A stretch of 15,418 nt of DNA from Euryarchaeota archaeon UBA549. Its GTDB lineage: Archaea > Thermoplasmatota > Poseidoniia > Poseidoniales > Poseidoniaceae. Positions 1 to 5,944 of this stretch are shown here, one piece after another; positions within the stretch are counted from its first letter, which is position 1, and each line of letters starts with the position of its first letter. A program made the translations under genes and the position numbers. The notes beneath the pieces are model-generated. The model had not been told where the DNA came from. It did not search any database and saw nothing but the letters and a program-made list of their open reading frames with translations. The stretch is from positions 1 to 15,418 of the forward strand of contig DAGF01000019.1 in the NCBI GenBank assembly GCA_002495645.1. The letters run 5' to 3'.

Positions 1-180
1 GCGAGGTGGTGTGGCGCCAAAGCCAAGAGGCAGCATGGCGCCCTGGGCCTGAATCAAGCGAACATCGCCCAATCCAAGTTCAACAAGACCTTGGTCAAAT
101 GCATCCTCTGCATTCTCGCCCCATGGGGCGACTGCGGTCATGAGCCAGCCTGGACACGAGGGCGTGTTTGAGGATTGCAT
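1..180 (-). CDS. Pyruvoyl-dependent arginine decarboxylase-like protein, partial (N-terminal 60 residues)
   Basis: The 3' part lies outside the window. The visible 60 residues contain GENAEDAFDQGLVELGLGD followed by VRLI and an AMLP segment. This matches the N-terminal pattern of archaeal pyruvoyl arginine decarboxylases as I remember them from M. jannaschii: EG-x-LNAFD-x-LL-x-AGIGNVNLI-x-SSIMPP. The family makes agmatine for polyamine or agmatidine synthesis, and each proenzyme cuts itself before a serine to form the pyruvoyl group. Where the family has Ser-Ser, this sequence reads Gln-Gly (residues 46-47 from the ATG at 180), so it could be an inactive or regulatory paralogue. The start at 180 keeps the first beta strand (WLMTAVAP); an internal ATG at 141 is the alternative. 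It is divergent from the small membrane protein at 234. The family call rests on a short stretch. Confidence 0.5.
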   Translation of the reverse strand, partial: MQSSNTPSCPGWLMTAVAPWGENAEDAFDQGLVELGLGDVRLIQAQGAMLPLGFGATPPR

Positions 181-202
181 GGTTGGCCCTGTGTCGCAAC
201 GG

Positions 203-212
203 GTTCATGAAC
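203..212. repeat. Perfect 10-base palindrome GTTCATGAAC
   Basis: This self-complementary decamer lies between the divergent decarboxylase-like gene and the membrane protein gene. It contains a possible ATG start (207) for the membrane protein. The identical decamer recurs at 10622-10631. It could be an operator or a coincidence. Confidence 0.4.
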
Positions 213-217
213 AACTT

Positions 218-226
218 GGTGGTGGG
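218..226 (+). promoter_or_regulatory. Ribosome binding site candidate, small membrane protein
   Basis: GGTGGTGGG lies seven bases before the ATG at 234. It favours that ATG over the in-frame ATGs at 168 and 207. Confidence 0.4.
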
Positions 227-233
227 CGTATGC

Positions 234-518
234 ATGGCACAAGCCACACGGGGCCTGCTCTTCACGGCCTTTGGGCTGGTTTTGGCAGTGGCCATGGCGG
301 CGGGCATCAACGCTGGTGAGTACACTCTTACATTGGCCCTAGGAGCCATGACTGCCACCTTGATTGGGATTGGATTCATGATGCAGGCAGGTTCATCTCA
401 GCCCTCAAAAACAGGTGGAATTGGCGTGCAAACGTCAACGACTGGAGTCAGTCAAAACATCGAGACTGAAACTTCGCTTCCCGACCCGATGGCCCAAGAT
501 TTCGATATGCCGCTTTGA
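234..518 (+). CDS. Small membrane protein with two predicted transmembrane helices, unknown function
   Basis: I do not recognise a family. The 94-residue product has two hydrophobic stretches, roughly residues 7-24 (GLLFTAFGLVLAVAMAAG) and 30-50 (TLTLALGAMTATLIGIGFMMQ), separated by a short INAGEY turn. A polar Ser/Thr/Gln-rich tail of about 44 residues with a few acidic residues follows. With a near-neutral N-terminus and hairpin topology, both ends probably lie on the same side of the membrane. I chose the ATG at 234 because a GGTGGTGGG purine stretch precedes it; ATGs at 207 and 168 would add 9 or 22 residues, and the 168 start would overlap the divergent gene. The gene converges on aCPSF1 with no spacer: its TGA at 516-518 abuts the aCPSF1 stop at 519-521. 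Confidence 0.6.
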   Translation: MAQATRGLLFTAFGLVLAVAMAAGINAGEYTLTLALGAMTATLIGIGFMMQAGSSQPSKTGGIGVQTSTTGVSQNIETETSLPDPMAQDFDMPL

Positions 519-2432
519 TCAGAAAAGGCGAACCGTTTCGAGGTTGCTCGGGGCAAACGTCAGGCAGTTGTACCGTTCTCGCAGTGTCAGACCGAGTTCG
601 TTGCATTTCTGATAGTCGCCGTGGTGGCAAATGATGTTCTTTGGCGGCGGGTTGATTCGGTCAACGAAGTCAAGCAGTTGCCTTCGATCGGAGTGCCCGG
701 AGAAACCGTCAATGGTCACCATCTCACAACCGATTTTGACAATCTCAGTCTTTCCGTTGATGAGCATGGGGACTTCACCAAAGCCCTTCTGAAGACGACG
801 CCCAAGTGTTCCTTCGGCTTGATAGCCAACAAAACAAAGTGAATTCCGCTCCTCGTGCGCCCAGTTCTTGAAATACTCCATCACGGGACCGCCATTGAGC
901 ATACCCGAGGTCGCCAAAACGATGCACGGCGAGGTGTCCATGACGATGCTCTCTCGGAGTTCCCTGCCCTTGACGGGCCGGAACCACTCGCTCGTGAACG
1001 GGTTTTCTCCGTCGTCTTTCAGAAGCGACTTGCTGAGCGCCTTGGTCAAATAATTTGGATGAGAGGCGTGAATGGCCGTAGCTTCCTGAATCATACCGTC
1101 GAGCCAAACGGGCACGGGCTTGACCGTTCCTGAGCGGAAGAGTTCGTCAATGGCGATCATGACCTCTTGGCTGCGGCCAACAGCAAAGACCGGACAAATC
1201 ATCTTCCCGCCACGCATCAAGGTGCGGGAAACAATGTCTTGCAGTTCCTGGTTGGCCTCTTGGCGAGAGGGTTGATAGTCTCCTGAAGCACCGTAGGTTG
1301 ATTCAATCACCAGCGTTTCGACACGAGGGAACCGGGTGTTGGCGGCGTCAAACAACCATGATTTCTCGTACTTCTGGTCCCCGCTAAACACGATGTTGTG
1401 CTTACCATCAGCGATGTTAAGGTGGACGGCGGAGGAACCCAAAATGTGCCCGGCGTTCGAAAACGTCAACTTGACATCCGGAGCGATATCGGTGGTTGAG
1501 TCCCAATCAACATCGACAACGTGCTTCATGCACATTCGGATGTCTTCCATATCGTAGGGTGTTCGCTTTCCTTCGGCTCCACCAACCTTGAGGTAGTCCG
1601 TTTGTAGCAAGAGCATCAAATCACGGGTTGGCGGCGTGCAGTACACAGGTCCGCGATAACCGTACTTGAACAGCACAGGAAGCATGCCTGCGTGGTCCAG
1701 GTGAGAGTGCGTCAACACCACAGCGTCAAGCTTGTCCAAAGGAAGGGCTTCCGGGGCGTTGAAAAATGGCATGGGGTCGGTATCCGAGGCGATGTTTACC
1801 CCGACATCGATCATAATTCGCGACTCGTTGGTGGTCACGTAGTGGCAAGCACGACCCACTTCTCGGTAAGAACCGAGGGCAGTTACTCGAGCCCAGGTTC
1901 CGCCCGGACGTGTTGGGCGGTGGATGTTCAAACCGAAATCCTTCAGCAACTTTCGTCGCTCATCGCCGTGGGTTTGTCGGTACATACGAATGTCGTGAAC
2001 CGTTTTCGAGAAGAGCGGCGGGGTGCGTTCAACCTTGACCGCCCATCCCGTTTTGTCGCGAATCGCATTGCTGTTTTCGCCCCGTCGTCCAATCGCTGTA
2101 CCTGGCTGCTTGCACTGGATGATGACTTCTCGATAACACGCGTCAAAGTACATCTCCGTAATGTCGGCCTCCTCAGGAATAATGTCTCGAATCACATCTT
2201 GTGCTTGGTCCATGTCCATCATTGAATCAATGGGCGTTCGCAAGACAATCTTGCGCTTCACTCGACGAGCGATTTTGCCAATCAAGCCGTCTTGGCCCGT
2301 GAAGGGCTTCATGTTCTGCGTGATGATGGCGATGTTGCCGGCCTCAAGGTCAACCTCGTATTCGATGTTTCGAGGGATGATCTTCGCAATCTCGTCTTTC
2401 AGTTCTCTATACGTCATTTGCATGATGTTCAC
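519..2432 (-). CDS. fttA: aCPSF1/FttA: beta-CASP ribonuclease with KH domains (transcription termination factor)
   Basis: This is the archaeal homologue of CPSF73. It cleaves RNA 3' ends and drives transcription termination at U-rich sites. The 637 residues match the usual length. Two KH-type domains occupy about residues 1-145, with GRRG at 115-118. A metallo-beta-lactamase core follows with HSHLDH at 242-247, His329 in NAGHILGSS and Asp352 in FSGDQ. The beta-CASP insertion has Glu377 in ESTYG, and then come motif B His580 (FSGHSD) and motif C HH at 603-604. All catalytic metal ligands appear present. The start is GTG at 2432, with GGGAG six bases upstream; an in-frame ATG at 2423 is possible. 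It lies 75 bases downstream of psmB on the same strand, an arrangement shared with M. jannaschii (MJ1237-MJ1236) and M. thermautotrophicus (MTH1202-MTH1203) as I recall. Confidence 0.95.
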   Translation of the reverse strand: MNIMQMTYRELKDEIAKIIPRNIEYEVDLEAGNIAIITQNMKPFTGQDGLIGKIARRVKRKIVLRTPIDSMMDMDQAQDVIRDIIPEEADITEMYFDACYREVIIQCKQPGTAIGRRGENSNAIRDKTGWAVKVERTPPLFSKTVHDIRMYRQTHGDERRKLLKDFGLNIHRPTRPGGTWARVTALGSYREVGRACHYVTTNESRIMIDVGVNIASDTDPMPFFNAPEALPLDKLDAVVLTHSHLDHAGMLPVLFKYGYRGPVYCTPPTRDLMLLLQTDYLKVGGAEGKRTPYDMEDIRMCMKHVVDVDWDSTTDIAPDVKLTFSNAGHILGSSAVHLNIADGKHNIVFSGDQKYEKSWLFDAANTRFPRVETLVIESTYGASGDYQPSRQEANQELQDIVSRTLMRGGKMICPVFAVGRSQEVMIAIDELFRSGTVKPVPVWLDGMIQEATAIHASHPNYLTKALSKSLLKDDGENPFTSEWFRPVKGRELRESIVMDTSPCIVLATSGMLNGGPVMEYFKNWAHEERNSLCFVGYQAEGTLGRRLQKGFGEVPMLINGKTEIVKIGCEMVTIDGFSGHSDRRQLLDFVDRINPPPKNIICHHGDYQKCNELGLTLRERYNCLTFAPSNLETVRLF

Positions 2433-2438
2433 CGCATG

Positions 2439-2443
2439 CTCCC
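2439..2443 (-). promoter_or_regulatory. Ribosome binding site for fttA
   Basis: On the minus strand GGGAG lies six bases before the GTG at 2432, which supports that start. A GGTGA overlapping the GTG could also serve the in-frame ATG at 2423. Confidence 0.5.
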
Positions 2444-2481
2444 GCAGTCAACATGGACCACAGCACACCCGAAGGTGTAAA

Positions 2482-2494
2482 GCGGCAAAGCCGC
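2482..2494. other. Small hairpin in the psmB-fttA spacer
   Basis: GCGGC-AAA-GCCGC is a perfect five-base-pair stem with a three-base loop, placed in the 75-base gap. It has no U-rich tail, so it is unlikely to be a simple terminator. It may affect processing or translation of the downstream fttA message. Confidence 0.35.
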
Positions 2495-2507
2495 GGGAAT
2501 AGGAACC

Positions 2508-3128
2508 TCACTTCAGAAGTTTGGCAATCTCGTCTTGGGAGACTTGTTGGTAGCCAGAACCGGGCGTAATGATGGCCAAATCCATGCCGTTGCCGGAGGC
2601 CGCATCACGCTGTCCTGATGCGTGAAGGGCTCGTGCGGCCAGTTTTAAGGCCTCCGCCTGGGTCATGTTTTCCTTGAAGCCGTCCTCCAAGACACCGTAC
2701 ATGTAGGGAGACCCAGAGCCCGTTGCGCAGTAGGCGTCGGGAATGGAACCGCCAGCGGAGTCGATGGAATACACGTGGCCGCCGTCGTCATCAACACCGA
2801 CGATCAAGAGTTGGACCCAATGTGGGCGCCCAGAGAGGATGTTCGCTGTGAGCGTGGCTGCACCCTTGACGGTCATGGATTGTTGCCGGCGGAGTTCAAA
2901 CAACGCCACTTCAGCAGCCAGTGTTCGTGAAAGCGATTGAGCGTGGCCAACCAAGCCCGCTGTGGTCAGGGCAAGGTTGTCACCGATTTTGAAGAGCTTT
3001 TGGACGCTCTTGTTGGCGATAAAATGCCCCATGGTGGCACGGTGGTCTGCACCAACCACGACACCACCCTTGAAGGTGATTCCAACAGTACTGGTTCCGG
3101 TCTTCATAACGGTCTGGTGTTCTTGCAT
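2508..3128 (-). CDS. psmB: Proteasome 20S beta subunit (threonine protease)
   Basis: This is the catalytic subunit of the archaeal 20S proteasome, which degrades unfolded proteins delivered by PAN or other AAA+ ATPases. The product is 206 residues. An 11-residue propeptide ends in Lys-Thr-Gly, and self-cleavage would expose Thr12 as mature Thr1 (TSTVGITFK). In mature numbering Asp17 (GADHRATMG) and Lys33 (VQKLF) fall exactly where the family needs them, and the GSGSP and SGNGMD motifs follow. I chose the ATG at 3128 because GGAGAGG lies five bases upstream and it yields the short propeptide typical of the family; a longer reading frame from 3323 adds 65 residues of non-homologous sequence. 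The gene precedes fttA and is divergent from the SepF-like gene. Confidence 0.95.
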   Translation of the reverse strand: MQEHQTVMKTGTSTVGITFKGGVVVGADHRATMGHFIANKSVQKLFKIGDNLALTTAGLVGHAQSLSRTLAAEVALFELRRQQSMTVKGAATLTANILSGRPHWVQLLIVGVDDDGGHVYSIDSAGGSIPDAYCATGSGSPYMYGVLEDGFKENMTQAEALKLAARALHASGQRDAASGNGMDLAIITPGSGYQQVSQDEIAKLLK

Positions 3129-3133
3129 GATAT

Positions 3134-3140
3134 CCTCTCC
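3134..3140 (-). promoter_or_regulatory. Ribosome binding site for psmB
   Basis: On the minus strand GGAGAGG lies five bases before the ATG at 3128. It fixes the psmB start and excludes the longer upstream reading frame. Confidence 0.75.
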
Positions 3141-3236
3141 AACCCGACACTTCTTGAACCTTGGGCATCGGGGGCATGGTCTGTTCTCGTTCCCATGGCG
3201 GCGCTTCCAAACGGCCCCGGGAATCAACGCTCTCAC

Positions 3237-3908
3237 ATGAAAAGAAACGGAGTCTTGAAGAGGCCTCGCAGAACCTCCAAGCCTATGCGGCGCCGACGGC
3301 GAAAGGTGAGGGACGAGGCGCAATCCTCTCTGGATGCGTTCAGCCAGTCCACCCCATCACCGCAGCCATCCTCCGAGCCGCGCGTTCCAGAGATGCCAGA
3401 CCTCGACCTGCTCGAGGCGGCTGAAGCCAAACTTGAGCAGGCGTCTGAGCCCGTAACCCCTGATGTCAGCACAGAAGCAGCGGGGCCTCGGAGTTTCAGC
3501 ATGCCGAGTGCGAAGCGCGCTCCTGCTCAACGAATGCCCCGCGGAAAGGTCACCTACCACAACCTCGAACAACTCTACCCAGACGCTCCCGTTCCACTTT
3601 ACGAAGGAGAAATGGTGCTCCACAATTCAACCCTGTTGGATTTGACTGGGTGCGGGACGTTGATGGATTGGGTGGCGGATGGCCACGGCTGCATCGTTGA
3701 AATGAAGCGGATGATGAAGCGCAAAACCGAATTCAATCAAGCGATTAGCATGCTCAGTCAATTTGTGGAAGGCGATGTCCAAGGTCAAATCATCCGAATC
3801 ACCGACACCCGTTTGCTTTTGCTTCCTCAAGGTTGCCGAGGCATCAAAGGCACCGAGATGGAAAGTTTCGCCGTCTCGCCCGAGGATTTGACGGATGTGT
3901 ATGAATGA
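3237..3908 (+). CDS. SepF-like cell division protein with long basic/disordered N-terminus
   Basis: The C-terminal region (about residues 125-205 of 223) fits the SepF/DUF552 fold. After a strand and helix (LLDLTGCGTLMDWVADGHG) come the strand CIVEM, a helix with NQAISMLSQFV, then GDVQGQIIRI and LLLLPQGC. Archaeal and bacterial SepF show the same order: INIV(V/I)-helix-GDI-x-RIG-x-x-x(I/V)-x-TP. SepF anchors FtsZ to the membrane at the division site. The N-terminus lacks the usual amphipathic membrane helix. Instead it is strongly basic (RRRRRRK around residues 18-23) and followed by about 75 Pro/Ser/Glu-rich residues. The ATG at 3237 avoids overlap with psmB; an ATG at 3285 would begin at the basic cluster. 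The stop overlaps the ZPR1 start by four bases. The identification comes from pattern reading, not an alignment search. Confidence 0.6.
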   Translation: MKRNGVLKRPRRTSKPMRRRRRKVRDEAQSSLDAFSQSTPSPQPSSEPRVPEMPDLDLLEAAEAKLEQASEPVTPDVSTEAAGPRSFSMPSAKRAPAQRMPRGKVTYHNLEQLYPDAPVPLYEGEMVLHNSTLLDLTGCGTLMDWVADGHGCIVEMKRMMKRKTEFNQAISMLSQFVEGDVQGQIIRITDTRLLLLPQGCRGIKGTEMESFAVSPEDLTDVYE

Positions 3909-4546
3909 ACGAGCAACCCATTGACCTGCCGTGCCCCATCTGCGCATCATCCGGCAACGTCAACATGATCGCTCACGTTGACGAGATCCCCTATTTTGGC
4001 GAACACACCCAGGTTACCATCCTCTGTCATGATTGTGGTTGGCGTCAAACAGATTTCATCCCTGCGGAGGGGAAAAAAGCCGGCGGTTGGTCCATGCTCA
4101 TCAACACCGAAGAGAAAATACGAGCCAGGGTGGTTCGTTCTTCCTCATGCACGGTTTGCATTCCCGAACTCGATTTGGAAGTAAAGCCTGGGAGCAACGC
4201 CACCGGTTATGTCTCAAACGTGGAAGGTGTTCTTCATCGATTTCAAGAGATCATCAACATGGTGGAACGGGACCTTTCTCAGCAATTCTTGAACGCAGAT
4301 GGTGAGGCTAGAGCGGAATTGATGGAGCAAATGGCGACCCTCCAAAACATGACCCTGACCCTAGCAGAATTGGGTGGGCCCGATGCAACCCCCATCACCC
4401 TCGTTTTGCTCGACCCTCATGGCCACTCGATGATTCTCCATCCAGACGCAACAGAACGGGCATTGACCGAAGAGGAATTGCGAGAACTTCCCGTCGGCCC
4501 GGACCCAGCCGTGTTTTCAACCGATGAAGCTGGCGATTCAGTGTGA
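3905..4546 (+). CDS. ZPR1-family zinc finger protein
   Basis: The 213-residue product carries one zinc ribbon, CPIC at 10-13 and CHDC at 41-44, spaced as in archaeal ZPR1 proteins. It then has DEIPYFGEHTQVTILCHDCGWRQTDF and, further on, the A-domain features: beta-rich EVKPG, VSNVEGVLHRF and a helix around 110-155. Eukaryotic ZPR1 binds eEF1A and has two such modules; archaeal proteins have one. Its archaeal role is unsettled, but it may act with the translation elongation factor. The ATG overlaps the TGA of the SepF-like gene in ATGA, so the two are probably translationally coupled. The end converges with TrpRS, and the two coding regions overlap by nine bases (4538-4546). Confidence 0.85.
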   Translation: MNEQPIDLPCPICASSGNVNMIAHVDEIPYFGEHTQVTILCHDCGWRQTDFIPAEGKKAGGWSMLINTEEKIRARVVRSSSCTVCIPELDLEVKPGSNATGYVSNVEGVLHRFQEIINMVERDLSQQFLNADGEARAELMEQMATLQNMTLTLAELGGPDATPITLVLLDPHGHSMILHPDATERALTEEELRELPVGPDPAVFSTDEAGDSV

Positions 4547-5923
4547 GTCGTCAGCGAGGAAATCGTTGACCAAATGAGCCGTTTGATCGCGCATTTCGTG
4601 AAGTGTACCCATCCAATCCGTCGCTCGTTCAATGCAAAGTTGCTTCATCTCACCGGCGAGGAGTTTGCCAGAGCGGAAAGCAGCGTTGACCTCTGCGAGG
4701 TAGGCATCGTCCTCCTCAAAGAAGTACATCATGTACTGATAAGCGACATCAATGTCCGGATTTCCACCCAACCGGCGATGCTCTTCCACGGTTGGCTGAC
4801 CTCCCGAAAAGGCTCGCTTGATTTTCTTCTCAACCGCTGCAAGGTCGTCTCGAAGAAAGAGCGTGGTTTTTGGCTGACTGCTGCTCATCTTGTCGCCGGT
4901 CATCCCCACCGCAAAATGGTGGTAGGTGGAGGCTGGCGCCATGAGCCCAAGACCGCCTAAGCGGCGCTCTAACCTCAGCAAAGCCATACGAATCGAATGT
5001 TTGTCACGTTGCGTTGCCGAAGGCACATGGACATGGCCTTGTTTCGGGCTTGACATGATGTCGGAAAAACCGAGTTCGCTCAGTGCCTCAACAACGGAAT
5101 CAAACACAGCAGCGACTTTGGCTTTGTCCACACGGCCGTTGGGCAGTTGTCCAAAAGCCGCCGCATTCTCATCGTGGACGGACAGACTTACCAACAACCC
5201 TCGGGAAGAAGCATCCCTGAGGTTGAACCAGTTGGTCTTCGCCGCTAAGCCTCTGGTCAGACGAAGGTGTGGGTCTTGGTCTACACCGACTGGAACAACC
5301 ACCGGGCGTAGGCCACCAAATTCCTCCATTTGCGGATGTAAGATATCCCCTACTTGGACCAAAGGCGCTTGAACGTGGGCCAAGTTGGTTTCTCCGGAGA
5401 ACCCGTAGATGGATTCGAATTCGTTCAAATTGGTCCGCTTGCCGAGTTGGAACCCAAGGCGCTGCACAACAGGGCGAGTGGATTGAAAGTAGACATCGGT
5501 CTGTTCAGGGTTGAGACCCAACGCGGCGTAATGGGCAATGTACTCCTCAAGCGCTACACGACGGCCTTTCTCAAGCGAAACGCCACGGGTCGCCTGACTC
5601 TCAAGGTCGGCCACGGCAATGGTGACATCGCCGCCTTGCTGTTGGAACCACTTGACTTGTTCCACCACCATGGAATGCCCAAGATGCATTTGTCCACTCG
5701 GCATCAATCCGGTCAACACGCCAAATGGAGAGCCTGTCCGTTGAGCTTCAAGAATTTGGTCTACATCTCGATGAGCGAAGACAATACCACGCCGATGAAG
5801 TTTGGACGGGGCGTCCAAGGCGACACCCTCCATTGAGGACAAGCCGAATTGATCGATAATCCGGTCGTAGTCCGTGGATTGCGCACTTCCCCAGGGGTCG
5901 ATAACGAGGTCGTCGTTGGCCAT
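4538..5923 (-). CDS. trpS: Tryptophanyl-tRNA synthetase
   Basis: This class I synthetase charges tRNA(Trp). The 461 residues begin with the DLVIDPWG motif of archaeal and eukaryotic TrpRS. The HIGH motif reads HLGH (80-83) in GLMPSGQMHLGHS, VGVDQDPHLRLTRGLA lies at 212-227, and the KMSKS motif is KMSSS at 345-349. AFSGGQPTVEEHRRLGG and a helical anticodon-binding domain follow. About 118 residues separate the DQDPH region from KMSSS, against a few dozen in most archaeal TrpRS; the extra part includes RMALLRLERRLGGLG, which resembles haloarchaeal TrpRS as I recall. The ATG at 5923 has GGGGAG five bases upstream, in the 21-base gap after the upstream secreted-protein gene, so the two form an operon. 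The 3' end overlaps the convergent ZPR1 gene. Confidence 0.95.
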   Translation of the reverse strand: MANDDLVIDPWGSAQSTDYDRIIDQFGLSSMEGVALDAPSKLHRRGIVFAHRDVDQILEAQRTGSPFGVLTGLMPSGQMHLGHSMVVEQVKWFQQQGGDVTIAVADLESQATRGVSLEKGRRVALEEYIAHYAALGLNPEQTDVYFQSTRPVVQRLGFQLGKRTNLNEFESIYGFSGETNLAHVQAPLVQVGDILHPQMEEFGGLRPVVVPVGVDQDPHLRLTRGLAAKTNWFNLRDASSRGLLVSLSVHDENAAAFGQLPNGRVDKAKVAAVFDSVVEALSELGFSDIMSSPKQGHVHVPSATQRDKHSIRMALLRLERRLGGLGLMAPASTYHHFAVGMTGDKMSSSQPKTTLFLRDDLAAVEKKIKRAFSGGQPTVEEHRRLGGNPDIDVAYQYMMYFFEEDDAYLAEVNAAFRSGKLLAGEMKQLCIERATDWMGTLHEMRDQTAHLVNDFLADDSH

Positions 5924-5928
5924 GATCT

Positions 5929-5934
5929 CTCCCC
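5929..5934 (-). promoter_or_regulatory. Ribosome binding site for trpS
   Basis: On the minus strand GGGGAG lies five bases before the ATG at 5923, in the 21-base spacer between the two operon genes. Confidence 0.7.
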
Positions 5935-5944
5935 TTGGTGCACT

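Noticed and set aside
1692..2225. Open frame of 177 codons on the plus strand inside fttA
   Set aside because: It is antisense to a region encoding conserved catalytic and KH motifs; the product has low complexity and no recognisable domain.
2937..3236. N-terminal extension of the SepF-like reading frame
   Set aside because: It lies antisense over the conserved psmB N-terminus and has no similarity to SepF.
3129..3323. N-terminal extension of the psmB reading frame
   Set aside because: The ATG at 3128 has a strong ribosome site and gives the standard short propeptide; the extension is Arg/Pro-rich without family match.
3660..3780. PD-(D/E)xK nuclease (NucS or RecB-like) reading of the SepF-like core, from D...IVEMKR...Q
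   Set aside because: The spacing of D and ExK and the following GD-x-x-G-x-I strand fit SepF better, and other NucS motifs are missing.
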